The translations under genes were made by a program, and so were the position numbers. Of a stretch of DNA of 64,000 bases, positions 1 to 13,134 are shown piece by piece. This stretch comes from Jacaranda mimosifolia. Its lineage: Eukaryota; Streptophyta; Magnoliopsida; Lamiales; Bignoniaceae. Below the pieces are notes generated by a model. The model saw only the letters and a list, made by a program, of their open reading frames with translations, did no database searches and was not told the origin of the DNA. Position 1 is the stretch's first letter, and each line of letters begins with the position of its first letter. The stretch spans positions 6,180,507-6,244,506 of the forward strand of contig CM032121.1 of the NCBI GenBank assembly GCA_018894105.1, in the 5' to 3' direction.

Positions 1-365
1 ATAAATATTACACATTCTTTAATTTCACCCCTAGAATACAAAATTTATTCCCAAAAAATTACTACTATTCACACTCTAAACATATTTCCCAAATTTTAAT
101 CAATTGTCTCATCATTACAAATATATATACATATATAAATAATTTTAAAATACTCATTTTACCCTACAAACTCAACAAAAAAGTTATTGATGTTACATCT
201 TATCCCCTCCAAAACATAAACAAGCAAATCATTTTTTCCCAATTCATTCTCTATATACCTCCCAAAACACAAACAAACAATCATCACATTCCCTAATCCA
301 CTTTCCAAAATCCATTCTCCCAAAAAATTTTAGAAGAATACTCCAATTCACATCCAAACAAAGCC
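1..365. mobile_element. Tourist-like MITE, family 1 (left end outside window)
   Basis: AT-rich repeat cut by the window edge. Its right end reads ATCCAAACAAAGCC followed by TTA (366-368). The inverted form GGCTTTGTTTGG matches the terminal motif of the complete copy at 2108-2529. The interior shares phrases with that copy and with 12599-13065, for example a run of atatatacatatata and the phrase AAAAAGTTATTGATGT. A TTA target site and GGC-TGTTTGG ends fit PIF/Harbinger (Tourist) MITEs. No coding capacity. Confidence 0.6.
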
Positions 366-458
366 TTAAATTTTGCGCTATTGCATTTTATTTCACTATT
401 AAAAAATTTTAAAAAAATGTTGAAATAATTTATATGTTATGCTAAACATCATTTGTTG

Positions 459-751
459 GGCCCATTTGGTTTCATTTTTAAATTTTATTTTTAAATTTTT
501 TATTATTTAAAAATTAAAAGACATCATCTTGTGCATTCACTTAATGTATTTTTATTTTTATTTTCAAAATACATTATCTAATAATTTATATATTTTTTCT
601 TCCTCTACAACATACTAAGTCCAACAAAATATTACTTTTCCAACAATCTACTAAAATACAAACTCATTTTCAACTCACTTTCACTAACTACCTTTTTAAA
701 TTTTAAAAATAATGAAAATGAAATTTTAAAATGGAAGCAAAACCAAACGAG
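459..751. mobile_element. MITE-like repeat, family 2
   Basis: Ends are GGCCCATTTGGTTTC on the left and, inverted, GGCTCGTTTGGTTTT on the right. The interior (opposite strand) matches 15917-16290 closely and 6950-7346 more loosely, with shared phrases around TAGTTAGTGAAA and ATTATTTTCA. A short non-autonomous inverted-terminal element. I could not establish a clean target duplication. Confidence 0.5.
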
Positions 752-2107
752 CCAGTGTGTGTATTTTCCTTTCATATTTTCAAGTTTTTTTTAATATAAT
801 AAAAATTAGAACTTTTTTTTTTCTTTTTCTTTTTCTGTCCTTGTATTCATAGATGAAATCAAATAGTGAAAAATAATGTTCACATAGATTGGCTAGGAAT
901 TTCAATTTGAGAAAACAATTTATAATGATTCCGTTTTAGATGGAATATAATTCAACAAGACCAAGAAAAACTCAAAAGGGAAGGTTGAGAATTTATAATC
1001 TAACATAAAATAAAATTCTTTAAACAAACTCAATTATGAAATTAAAAACTATTAGCTTTTTAATCTATCAGTTCAAAAATGACAATAACCCATTTAACCC
1101 ATTGACATAAGTTTTAAATGTGTCTTATCAAAAATCCGAACCTACCAAACTTCATGTATAAATAAAATTTTGAAAAAAATTATTTAGTTCAAACATCATT
1201 TTAGATCATTTGGATTGGATCTGAGTCGGTGGTCGAGTTGGGCCATCAAAGGACTTAACTATTAGTTCAAATCCAACCCAATAGGCCAATACTAATTGAT
1301 CAACCATAGACGCTACTAGACCATCTCTGATCCATTGTACTGATAACAAATGCAAGCGTAGGACTGGCTGATTGGGTTGGAGAGACGCCCAAATTCTGAT
1401 GACCAAGTGGAAATTTCCCTTATCCTTTAGCTTAGTGTAATGAAAATTGAGGTTTTATGTCCAAGTAGCCAGTTAATTCAGATGTACTATTTTCAAGCTT
1501 ATAAATATAAGATTTAAAATTTTAATTTTAATTATAATTATTTTTTATAGATATATATGCTCATAAATAAATAAAAGATTAGGTTTTATAACTATACCAA
1601 CTATATACATAATGTTGCATTGAAATTAGTGTGAAAAATAGATTAAATATATCGATTCAATTCTTGCTCTTTTATTTATTTATTTATATTTTTTTTTAAG
1701 CCACGGTCCAAAGATCTAATTATCCGCATCACAATCCCTTTCATATACCAAAATGACGTATTCTTTTACATTTACCTTTTCAATATTTCAAAAAAATAAT
1801 ATTTTATGGCGTAATTTAATTAACTTAGATGATTATTTAGAATGTAAAAATGTTCGTTATTTTTCTTTTATGTCAAAGAGCCACGCACTGCACTGTATAT
1901 TTGCACAATGTGCCTTTGAAAATACAAAATAAATAAATTTTCAATAACACTAAATTAAAAAGTGATTATGTACAAGTGGATTACACCACAATTATTATCT
2001 CCTGTGTTGTTCTTGTTAGGTTGTATATTTTTCCAATCATATAAATATTGTTGAAAATTCTTTTGGAATGGGAGTGATTTCAAGAATTGGTCAAGGCGAA
2101 AGAATTA
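752..2107. other. Intergenic, no gene seen
   Basis: AT-rich DNA with poly-A/T runs. The only longer open frame (1206-1406, minus) has no recognisable motif and low-complexity surroundings. I see no RNA gene or clear element here. Confidence 0.6.
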
Positions 2108-2529
2108 GGCAATGTTTGGTTGCATTTTTTCCAAACATTTTCCAACTCCAAAAAACAATAACAATATCTATATTCCCCAATTTTAACTCTCAAAACACAC
2201 TTGTTTATACCCAAAATACCCCTTAAAAGTAAAAAAAGCACCCCCCACCTCTATTCTATTAATCATCACAAATATATACATATATATACATCACTCATCC
2301 ATATATATACAATTAATTTAAAAATACATTTTCACCCTATAAATCTAATAAAAAAGCAACTGATTTGACATTTACATTAAAATTTCTCTCCTATAAAACA
2401 CTTCCAAACAAACAGTTCATTCTCTCAAAACATAATCAAACAGTGGGACCATTCCCCAATTTTAACTCTCAAAACACCTTTACCCAAAACATTTTTCAGA
2501 AAACATCCAAAATATAACCAAACATTGTC
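2108..2529. mobile_element. Tourist-like MITE, family 1, complete copy
   Basis: A 422-bp element. The left end is GGCAATGTTTGGTTGC and the inverted right end is GACAATGTTTGGTTAT. It is flanked on both sides by TTA (2105-2107 and 2530-2532), the 3-bp target duplication typical of PIF/Harbinger elements. The interior is AT-rich and non-coding. It is the reference copy for the pieces at 1-365, 6485-6800 (inverted) and 12599-13065. Confidence 0.75.
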
Positions 2530-2861
2530 TTACTCTTTCTCCTTTAAATTGAAGTTGTCCCTCACAAGTGTTTTTAATTTTTGGCAAATCATCTTCTAAA
2601 ATATAATGACCATTATTTAAGGTAGTGGCACAATAATTTTCAAGATCAACGAGCAAAAAAAATGTTTATGACACCTTTTATAGAAGAGAATAATTTTCGT
2701 TTTTTCTCTGTTTTTGAAATTATGTTCTATGCTTGTTACAACTCCATTCATATGTGTTTCGTCTCTTTCTCCAATTCAATGTATGTATATTAAGCGTTTT
2801 TAATCAAAATTTAATTGTTTTTACAAGAAAATATATAGTACACTTGATATATCTACATATA

Positions 2862-5773
2862 TGTAACACCCCCAAAATTTGGCATTTTAGAAAATAAGAT
2901 TTAAAAATTAAAATATTAATTTGACAAAAAGTGTGGGGTTCAAAAAATAAATAAAGAGGACCTAATTGCTAGAATTTTATAAGTTTGGGGGTCAAATTAT
3001 AAATATTTTGGGTCAAATGGGTCAATTTAAGGGACTAAATTGTCCTAGGGCTCAATTGCAAACTAAATTGAAGTTTTGGGGGCTAATCCGAGGCACTCAT
3101 TGTTCGAAGGACTTAACTGAAAGTTGAAGAAAGATACTGGGGGCACATTTTTAATTCCAAAAAGTTGCCCTTTAAATAGCAAATTCCACACCCATTTTCA
3201 TCTAATTCTCACATGCAACCCTCATCATCCCACACAGGCGAACTCCCTCAGGCGGGCAATGAAACTTGAAAATTTACCTACCATTCTCTTCATCTCGACA
3301 AGGCGAACACAATGGTACCCATTTCCCCCCAGCAATTCCTGGTGAAACAGTAGTGGCGAATGGTAAAAAGGGAGCATCTAGCGGCGGTGATGGGAAGCTT
3401 AGCTCCGGTAAGGACTGGATGCGACCAAAGGGTGTAACTTGATGGTCTCGACGAGTAGAGGCTATCGGTAGCTTCTATTTGAAGTTTCGGGCAATGGCAA
3501 GGGAGTAATTTAAAAATGGGCGCAACAGTGCCTAGTGGCTGAGCTGGTGGTTTTTGGTGAAATTGAGCAATGGAATGGCAGCAAGACCAACAATTAGCAT
3601 AGGGCTTTTGATCAGCGTAACAAGACGCATTGTTTGGCGGCATCTGAACTCAAGTCTGGCGCGCGGTCTGGTGGTGGTTCGGAAGAATCTTCGGCTTGTT
3701 GAGATGAGTGCATGTGGGCTATTTTTACGGCATAAATTGGCTTCGAATTTGGTCGTTTGGGTAAAATACCAGTTAGTCAAATAATTTGATTCCTAATTTA
3801 ATCCGATTAAATTGTTAACATAAGTTTTAATGTAAAAATAAGTTAATTGGACCAAATTATGATTATGGACCAGATATGAGACATGCATGTATATTTATAT
3901 AAACTTAGTGGACCCGAATTTTGTTATATTATATGATAATCTTGGTTAAATATGTTAATTAAGTGATAAACCCTAGCTTTGTATAATTAAGCACTAAGCG
4001 ATAAATTTGGGTTATTAATGATAGTTAAACTATTATTATCGACTTTCTGTAACGTTGCAAGGTTAATTATATAATGTAAGAATTTGATTGTATTCCTTTA
4101 CCGGAACAAATATGATCCCCATAAATATTCTAGTATTAACGGCGCAATTAGTATGTTACCTCTCGATAATATCGAAATCGAACTCTAAAATACAGTACTA
4201 ATGGTAAAACGACCGATAGTAGAATGTTATCCATTTAATTATTGTTATAGGGTCAAAATGAGTATTTTGACAATAAGTTCGTTCTTTTGGTTAGGTGATG
4301 AGGAGCCAGGATTTGACGAACAGTAAGCTAAGGATAGCCTTTTCTATGAAAATTAAGGTGAGGGTCCAGCTTACCTTTCTTCTGGGAATTGAACTATCCT
4401 CGTTGTTCAAAATATTTGTGCCTATTTGTTGTACTTGATTGTTCGAATTCCTGGATCGTCCGAATTCTTTGACTGTTATATGTTATTTGTTCCATATACC
4501 TTGTGAGGGTCTGCTTAACTTTCTTTTGGGAAGTGAAAGTTCTATAATTGTTTGGATTCCTCGATTGTTTTGAATTCCTTGTGTTATCTGTTATTTGTTT
4601 CGTAAACCCTTGTGAGGGTCTACCAATTTGGTAATTGTCTTGTATATACCTATATGTTCTTCTAAGAAATAATATCTCCTGATTGGTTCGGATTTCTTTG
4701 ATTAATTGAATTCTTTGATTTTGCTTTTGTTGAAAATTGATTGTATTTGTTATGGCACCAATAACTTTCATTGCTTATCTGTTATTATCCAGTACAACTC
4801 GTGGCCTTGTCGACATACTTGAACCTGTTATGTATATAAGTTATTTGGACTTGTTGGCATACTTGAATCCGTTTTGTATATTAGTTTGTTTGGCCTTGTC
4901 GATATATTTGAATTATTTTGTAGATCTGAATATTGTCTGTTTGGCCTCGTTTGCATTTGTTTATCTTTTGTTCTGTTATATACGAGAATGAATAAAGGGA
5001 CGTTAATCCCTGTTGTGTGCATAGGATAAGCCGTAAACCCGAAACTCTTGGTTAAATAACGGGATGTTAATCCTTTCTGTGTGCATGGGATAACCGTATG
5101 CCCGGAACTCTCGGAATAATTTACAGGACGTTAATCCCTGTGGTTTGCAAGGTTTTGAACGTTATGCTCGACGGAGGAATAAGGAAATTCTGTTATGCAT
5201 ATTATGCTTTGGGTTTGATTGATTCTGTTTGTACTCTATTCAAGGAGCGATAAGGACGGAGATGTTTCCGTTTGTTGAATTATGATATTGTTTATGTTCT
5301 GGCATATTCATGTTCTAATTGTAAAGTCTTGTTAATTGATAATCTATTGAACTGTTGCTTGTTTAATAGATCCCTTCTGATTGTTCATTGTACTTCCCCT
5401 CACTAATTCCTTCGAACTTACCCTTTATGTTATCTTTTATTTCTTCCCAGACAGGTTTAAGTGAAGAACAAGGGCTTATGACTTGGCCTGAAGGATCCGC
5501 CTGTAATAGATTAGGTGTTTTGCATGTATATACCAACTGCACGTAATTGGAGTTAAGGTTTTGAGACTCTGGATGTGTTTGAAGGTTATTTGGGATATGT
5601 ATGGCATGTATATACAACACCCTTGTAGTGGTCTTTTAAGTTGAAGCATGTTGTTGCTGTTACATGAGTCTTGTTGAAAAATTTTATGGGCCTGTCGGTT
5701 ATTTTTTATGTTATGATTTAAGTCTGAATTGGTGACATCTCAACTTATGGATTATCTTGAGTGGGGCGCCACA
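2862..5773. mobile_element. Probable solo LTR (about 2.9 kb)
   Basis: Begins TGTAACACCCCC and ends GGGGCGCCACA, the same style of termini as the better supported solo LTR at 26020-29981. The flanking five bases are ATATA on the left and ACATA on the right, a target duplication with one mismatch. No gag or pol frame is present. Around 4998-5150 there are three degenerate repeats of a unit containing GGACGTTAATCCCTG. Several short open frames inside (3124-3784, 4394-4991) look like chance frames in LTR DNA. Called a solo LTR, probably Gypsy type by its ends; the family is not identified. Confidence 0.6.
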
Positions 5774-6484
5774 ACATAAAATTGAAAATAAGAGATAAAA
5801 CATGTATTAAGATGTATATATATATAGCATATCCAAAGTGCATCTTTTTAATGTTCAAAAAAATTAATCTCTTTCTAATACAATTAAAATAATTTATAAA
5901 TTTCATAAATATTTAGAATTTGTTAATCTTAGAAAAGAGTTATATATATATATTATTACATCATACACGTACACAAAGTGCTTCTGAAATCTAGATTTTC
6001 AACAAAATTAAATTAAATATACATATAAACATTATAAGATCCATAAATAAACCCAATGTGATAAATAGCTGCAGGTCTTGAAACTCATAATTTGAAGCAT
6101 GCCCCCTCATATTTTGCCAGAAAAAATAATCAATTTTGAATGGGCCATGAGCTGCAAAGATAAGAGTATGATAATTAGGCTGTGTGTCACGCCTTAAGGC
6201 GATAATTCTTACTTTGGATTGAAAGGATTGGTGTCCCATTAGCAAAATAATGAGGACCCTATAGAAGGGGACAGTGGCTCTGCAACAAATTCTGCGCCCG
6301 ACCAACATTATGATTTATGACCACCAATTCAGGCTTTTCTAATATACCCTAATTCACCTTTTCCTTTTCAAAGTAGCAACTATAGTTTAACTATTTCCAT
6401 CCCCCCCCTTTTCTTTTAATTTCCGAAGGCAAAAAGTGATTTCCCAAACTAGAGTTCAACTTCTCCCAACATTGCAAGAAAATA
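5774..6484. other. Intergenic, no gene seen
   Basis: AT-rich sequence. A 105-codon open frame on the minus strand (5991-6308) shows no domain or splice context and is not called. Confidence 0.5.
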
Positions 6485-6800
6485 CAGGAAATATTTGGTT
6501 ATGTTTTTTGTGTGATTTTATTATGTATTTTGAGAAATAAATTATTAAAAAATGTAAAAATTATGTTTTGATATGTTTATTTATGTTTTAGGGGAGATAT
6601 TTTTTATTATAGTAGTCAAATCAATATTTTTTTTGTTGGGTTTTTGAGGTAAAAATAGAATTGAGTGATTTTTTTATTATTAAAATAATAATAAAATATA
6701 TATAATGTATATATAATATATATGTATATATTAAAAAATGAAAGTTTTAGAGAAAAAATGAGGATATGCTTGGTTATGTTTCCCTAGAATAATTTTGTTA
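6485..6800. mobile_element. MITE fragment related to family 1, inverted
   Basis: The reverse complement shares the interior phrases of the family-1 MITEs (a block around TATGTTTTAGGGGAGAT, then an ATATATA run). Edges are approximate; TATTTGGTTATG near 6493 and GCTTGGTTATG near 6770 may be remnants of the termini. Confidence 0.4.
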
Positions 6801-6949
6801 TGAGGAAACATAATCTAACATTCCCATAATTTTTTATAACAAAATAGAAATGGTAATGTAAATTAATATTATTAATGATAAGTATTAAATAATAATTTTT
6901 TTTTATCATGTCATGATATAAATTTTAAAAATTTTAAAATCTTAACAAG

Positions 6950-7346
6950 TTTTGGGGTTTTGGTTTTATTTTCATGTCTCATTTCCATTTTTATTCGAAA
7001 ATAAAAAATGCAAATCATTACTTTCTCACTATTTTCATTCAAAATATTTTTATTTTCATTTTTAAATTTGTTCTAAACCTATTTTAATTTATCATCATAT
7101 TATCACATCAATCAAATTCAAATTTTATTTAACATAAGGTACTCATTATCAATTTAAAATTAATAAAATATAAATATATTTTAAAAAGACAAATTTTTTA
7201 AATATAAAAATAAATAAATCAACAAACTTTTCAATCTTATATCTAATTTAATTATTACTTTTCAACAAATTATCCAAACATGTTTTTATTTTCATTTCAA
7301 AACTATAACTAACTTTCCAACTTTTGAAAATAAAACCAAACGGTCT
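6950..7346. mobile_element. MITE-like repeat, family 2 relative
   Basis: Begins near GGGGTTTTGGTTTTATTT and ends near AATAAAACCAAACGGTC, so the ends are inverted copies of one another. It resembles 459-751 and 15917-16290. No coding potential. Confidence 0.45.
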
Positions 7347-9364
7347 GTTAATTTTCACCGTTCACCTCGAGCATATTTGCAAGAATTTTATTAAGATTTC
7401 ACTAGATATAAATACTATAATCCATTGCATTGGATCCGGTAAATAAATCGAATTTCAAGTCAAACATAAGTTTTGGCCCACAATTTTTCATAGAAAAGTT
7501 TTAGTTACAATCTGATTGTTTCAATAATAGTAATCAATAATCTTTAAATGGATGACTTCAATTTAACTGACATTTTGGTGGAATTGTAGTGGCATGCCGT
7601 CCTTTTAAGCAACAACTACATTTCAAATTAAATATTTCATGACAGGAACGAAATACTCCTATAATCACATCTAAAAGAATTACTACGTTGCCTCTTCCTA
7701 TATTTTCTTTTTAAAATAAAAAAATAAAAAAGTAATGTACCATTCAAATTAAAATTCAATTATGAGAGTTTAATTAGTTGGGAAAAACTCGACTCTTTGA
7801 TAATCTCATGTCTAGTAGCTTTGAAACTCAACTAAAGTCAACAGTCAATGTGCGTTATTCACATTGGATTCCCTAATTATAGTCCCTTGATCAAGTTTGA
7901 AGACGTGGGTGTTGGTGGACCAAATGATTTCTCCAAAGCTTTTCAACGTTGCGTAAAAAGGGCCCCAAAGAGCATTGTTGCCGTACAATATATGCAGAAA
8001 GCCGAGAACACTAATAGATAAAAGAAATCAGTAAAAGGACTACTGCAGGGGCCCTCCCTCTCCTCGAGCACACAAAAAACACATTAATCAGCTTTTCTCT
8101 TCTTGAGTCTATCAGAAACAATAGTGACATATATATGTATTTGGACTTTACTAAAGGACAACCAGCCATATAGTATGTACTATAGATTTGATCTTTTTAC
8201 ATGTCTTTAATTTTGCAGATAAATGTGATGCATAGAACGTATGGGAATTTGAGTATGATCTGTATGTATTATTAGTATTTTTATTTATTTATAAACTTTG
8301 AGTTGTGAATTATTTTATCAAAATATAATAATTTCATAAAAAATTACTGATATTATAATATGTAATTTAACATTTTATATCCCTATTAAATCCATATTCA
8401 ATTAGATAATATGACATGAGATTATTTTTTATATATAAAATATCAAAACACTAAAAGAATTATTCGAAATCTTGACAATATTTTCCTCGTCGTATTAAGA
8501 GGAGAGTTCTTTTTTCTTTTTTCTTTCCGCCGCCTTCTTCTCCTTCTTCTTGGCCACTTTGAATTTTTCACCTTTTGCAAAGGAAATATCTACTTGATTT
8601 TGTATTTTGGACCACCTATCTACTTGATGTCCTAAAACTTCTTGTTATTTAATAATATCTCGCCGAGCCCAATTGTGCGATCTTATAATTCTAATGGGGG
8701 CGACGTGGAGACCGAAACAATCTCAATTGCACGAATCATATCCTTAGATTGGAAGTGGATCTGAAGCCGCGAGTGTATTCAAAGTAGATTGTGAACGATT
8801 CCCTTGCCCATTTAATAATAATAATAATAATATCAACTTTTTCCCAAAATAGAAGAGTGGGGGATGGAGAACTTTGAAATGCATAGTAGGAGGTATTCTT
8901 GTGTGGAAAGCTTATTATCAATATGGTAAAAAAGGTAAAATTACATCATAGCTGCTTCCATGAATTCAAGACATCATAATTATTTGAATTGGAAAGAAAT
9001 ATTTTTCTCAATAAGTTTTTCAGCTCAAATCTGTGGACCAAACATAGTCCTAACTCCTAAGATCATGTTACAAAATATTTCTCATCCTCAACATTCTCAA
9101 TCTTTGCTTACACAAAGCACAAACATCAATATTGGACTGATTATGCAAAAATAAATTCATATATATATATATATATATATTTTATAGATGGATTGGAAAC
9201 AAATACATTAGAACACTTGCCAAAAGGAGGAGGAAAAAAGGCCAGAAAAACAGAGACATTTTTGATAGTGAAATGCAATTTTCAAGTGCAAGCCTTGGTT
9301 AACCAAAAAACAAAAAAAGAGTACTTCATCCATGTTGGCTCTCTCATCAATTTCCTCCATGAAT
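7347..9364. other. Intergenic and 3' flank of the first patellin
   Basis: No gene recognised. It holds an (AAT)n stretch near 8814-8831 and a TA microsatellite at 9159-9180. The part from about 9185 to 9364 is presumably the 3' UTR of the patellin gene that ends at 9365. Confidence 0.5.
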
Positions 9365-11870
9365 TTAGTTAGCAGAAAGCTTAGTTTTGAACCTGTAGAG
9401 TAGCTTCTTCTTTTTTGAAGTGGGATTGTTAATGGTGAGAAGCAGCTTTCCAGGCTCACCAACTTTATAGCTACTAGAGATCACTTGCTCTTCACTTGAC
9501 CCAATTCTCCTCATTTTCTGTATTATTATGGTGTACCCATCTTCTGCACTTGGAACAAATTCAGCACCATAGCTCACTTCCCACCCCACCACTCTTGCCT
9601 CCCAGCTCACAACGCATGCCTGCTTATCAATTCGATAACAACAATATTTGCGTTAATCATATTCTAATTTCGACGTACGCATATCTCTAATAAATGTATC
9701 CGTATATAAAACATTAAGAGCCTGATCATTTGTATTTTCTGAGCCCTTGTTCACATTTTATACTATTTAAAAGTTATAAGGTGTTTGCCTGTAGTCGTTT
9801 AATTCCACTAGAACTATTATTTATTTTTATTTGGTTAATTTTTCTTAGATGCATCAAAGAAGCCTATTATTGTAATCCCTGTCCATCAAAAATAACTAAT
9901 ACACATATATTTGAAAAAGACATTCTTTTTGCACATAAGAAAATATAAACCTGATAAATTTTCATTCACATACCTATTCTATCAAACATTTAGTCAGGGG
10001 CAGGGATCATACAGGTGGATAAGACAAAGTGTATTAATTGATTCCCATTTTCTTATGTGTAAGAATCTATACAGGTCAACAGCTAAAAGAACAAAATAAA
10101 GCAGTTCACAAGATTGTCAGTTTGCTAGCAGTCAACTGATAACATACATACAAAACAACAAACAAGATTGCAACATTGTCATCTTCCCACAGTCCAAACA
10201 ACAGTGCTTTTCTTTCCTAAATAACTTAAGAACATGATTCCACAAATCATAATTCATAATCAAACTTTTCATGACCAATTTTTAGCATTTTTCTTAAAAT
10301 AAATAGAAAATTTCTACCATTTTAACTCACCTCACTGACAGGAAATTCCACAATTTGCTTGGCTGAAGGCTTCACAATAATTGCAGTAACACTATCAGCT
10401 ACTCCAAAATCTCCATCTTTGCTTAGGCCACCATACTGTGTAGGGATTTGCTCAGCTGATATGTATCTATTTTCCCAAGTCAATCATCATAACAGTAATT
10501 ATACACCAAAAAGAAAATAAAATGATAGAAAGACATTTTCAGTAAACTGAAAATCTAAGTGCAATGAGATAAAAACTCACTTGAAAATGGTCTCTGTGGA
10601 TCTGGATGGACCAGAAACAACAAACTTGCTTTTGGTCCTCTGAGTCAGAAAAGGGCTTATCATTTTGCTCAGAGCCAGATACCACCAAGGTACATTGATA
10701 AAGACCTACCAAAGCCAACCCAAGTAAATACAAATTTTACAAATATGGACCATGTGATTTTGTAGAAATTACCTGTTTGGCAACAAATTCAGGATAGTTG
10801 TCCTGAAGCAATTGAAGGGCCTGGTTAGTTGCTTGCCTCAGCTCCCATCTATTAGGCCCTGGAGAATTCTTGAGATCATTGACCTGAACAATGGTGGAAA
10901 CCCCACCAGGGCTGAAATCCAATTTCCTGATGCTTTTCTCAAGAAACTGAATTCTCCATCTCAGGAACTTCTGCCTTTTTTCTTCATCAGAAAACATTTT
11001 CTGATAAAGCTCTTTGTTTTGAAACTCCCCATATACATTGTAGCAGACTGGATGGCCTTCTTTGCTATGGCCATGCATGAAAACTACTCTCTCCAGATCA
11101 CTCCCAAGATCTTCCTCAACAAGCTCATCAATCCCAAATTCTTTTCTCCATTTTAGAGTGTTTTTTATCATGGTAAATGCTTCTTTTACCTTGAAATCTC
11201 GGGCCCGCAAGAACTTCAACAGAATTGTATCAGTTTTCTCATCTTCCAGGAGCTTTACACCCCAGATGAACACTTCCTGTGGCGCTTTTTCACCCTCCTG
11301 AGACTTTTCTTCTGTGGGATTATTGGAGTGGACACAAGCAATAATAGTTTCTTCAATGGCTTCCAGAGTTTTTGCTCCATCGTCTTCCATTAAAGTCTTT
11401 GCAATTGTTGGCTCCGGAATGGATTCCTTTCCATTTTCAGGATCCACTTTTGCTGCAGGTCCTTCTGCTGTCTTCTTCTCTTTATCTTCTTCTGTTGCCA
11501 CAGGCATTTTTCCTTCTTTGGGAGATGATAAAGAAACAGAATTAACACGAAATTCGTGTTTGTTGAGCGCCTCTTGGACGAGGTGCTTCAGCTCTTGGAG
11601 GGCTTTCTTCTCATTTTCAGGGAGATGGGCAATTTTTCTGCTCAATTCCTCCTCCTGTGGGGGTTTGTCTTCAGTTTTCACGGGCTCATGCTCATCAGAA
11701 GAAGCAGAATTGTCAATACTCTCAGCTTCTGGCACCAAAAGTGACTCCTTTTCTTCATCTTTTTCTTCCTTAGTGGCTACTTCAGCCTCAGGAACATCAC
11801 TAACAACCAAGAGTACTCCAGCTTCCTCTGCTGTTTGCCCCTGAGGCATCTTTTCACCTTGCTCGGCCAT
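9365..11870 (-). CDS. Patellin (SEC14-GOLD protein), canonical, 537 aa
   Basis: Four exons on the minus strand: 11870-10773, 10705-10581, 10466-10331, 9619-9365. All introns are GT-AG with phases 0, 2 and 0, giving 538 codons including stop. The N-terminal ~195 residues are acidic and low-complexity (rich in E, K, S), as usual in patellins. CRAL-TRIO-N follows at about 200-275 (FIWGVKLLEDEKTD, then LLKFLRARDF), the SEC14 lipid-binding domain to about 420, and a GOLD domain at about 430-530 (VVGWEVSYGAEFVP). A basic KKKKLLYR tail precedes the stop. Known for the family: patellins bind phosphoinositides at membranes and act in vesicle traffic, cell-plate formation and auxin-linked polarity. The start is the first ATG of the long exon; an upstream TATA-like run supports it. 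The closest family match feels like the PATL3 type, but I cannot fix the orthologue. This is the only array member with an ordinary patellin N-terminus. Confidence 0.93.
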
Positions 11871-11962
11871 TGTTAGATTAGCTTTCTTGAATATAAATAT
11901 ATATTGTGAACCGAAATTGTCTGTCTCTGTTTGTGAGGATTTACAGATGTAACTGGTGTTAT

Positions 11963-11985
11963 CTATATATGTATATATAATGGAA
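11963..11985 (-). promoter_or_regulatory. Candidate TATA region of the canonical patellin
   Basis: The minus strand reads ATTATATATACATATATAGA about 95-115 bases upstream of the ATG at 11870. The spacing fits a TATA box with a short 5' UTR. This is inference from sequence and position only. Confidence 0.35.
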
Positions 11986-12598
11986 GAGAGGAGGGGGGAA
12001 AGTGGGGTGGCGGTTTTCCAGGGGCTTATTTTTGCTGGTTTTAGTGTGGAACTGAACTGTCGTTGGGTGAGTTGGGGAGATGTGCATCACACACACAGTC
12101 TGGAACAAGTCAAAAGCCTCATACTTTCTGCTCTTTTTCAATGTCCCTCTCCATCTTTTGGGACCCATAACCATCCCTTTTTGCTAGTTCCTTTTCCATC
12201 TTTCTTTTCCCTCTTTTTTCCTTTTTTTTTTAAATTTACATAAACATGTATACAAAAATTTGTTAAAATTTCCTTTTTTCCCATTTATACACTTGTGTCC
12301 AATTTTGAGTTGTAGCAGGAAAAGAGCAATCAATAGGGTAATTAACTTATAAGAGAAATTTTTGGGAAAAAAATAAAAAAATTAAACCACACTAATAATG
12401 GGACATATACTACATTTTGAATTTTCTATTTCATTTTCTGTTCCAACTTACTGTATTTATGGCAAGTATATCTAATTTTTAATTAATTCTTTTTATAAAA
12501 AAAATTTAATACACATGTCATGAATTTATAAAATGAAATAAAAGATGAAATAAAGAATGTAAATCGCATATATTCTATTCATATAGCGTACCATCTCG
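11986..12598. other. Upstream region of the canonical patellin
   Basis: CT-rich DNA followed by AT-rich DNA. No gene seen. A 95-codon frame on the plus strand (11956-12243) is low-complexity and is not called. Confidence 0.45.
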
Positions 12599-13065
12599 GC
12601 CATGTTTGGTTGCAAATTCCCAATAGATTTTTCAACTTTCAAAATTTAAATAAACAAATAATACACATTCCACAACCCCATTCCCAAAACACAAAATTCA
12701 TTTTCCAAAATACCTTACTATTCACTCTCTAATACATTCTCCAATACTATGCTATTTGTCCTAAATTATCCCCTTCACATTACACATATATACACATATT
12801 ACCAATCATTCAATTTATATATACATATATATAAATAATTTAAAAATATTTATTTCATTCCACCAACATAACAAAAAAGTTATTGATGTGACATCTTATT
12901 ATCTTCCAAACCACAACTAAGCAAACAATTTTCTCCCAAAATATTTTTCACCTATCACCTAAAATACAAATAAACAACAATCACATTCCTCAACCCAATT
13001 CCCAAAAATTATTTTGCCAAAATATTTTAACAAAATGCTCCAATTTACAATCAAACAAGCATCTC
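12599..13065. mobile_element. Tourist-like MITE, family 1, copy
   Basis: Left end GGCCATGTTTGGTTGCAAAT, right end near TTTACAATCAAACAAGC (inverted, GCTTGTTTGATTGTAAA). The interior matches 1-365 and 2108-2529, including AAAAAGTTATTGATGTGACA. The right edge is approximate and no clean target duplication was found. Confidence 0.6.
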
Positions 13066-13134
13066 ACAACTGGGCATTTTATATTCATTGTATATAAAAG
13101 TTTTCAATGAAAGTAGGTTGTCGAAATGAGAGAA

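Noticed and set aside
3124..3784. Several overlapping frames on both strands in a less AT-rich stretch
   Set aside because: They lie inside the probable solo LTR, overlap on both strands and show no domain.
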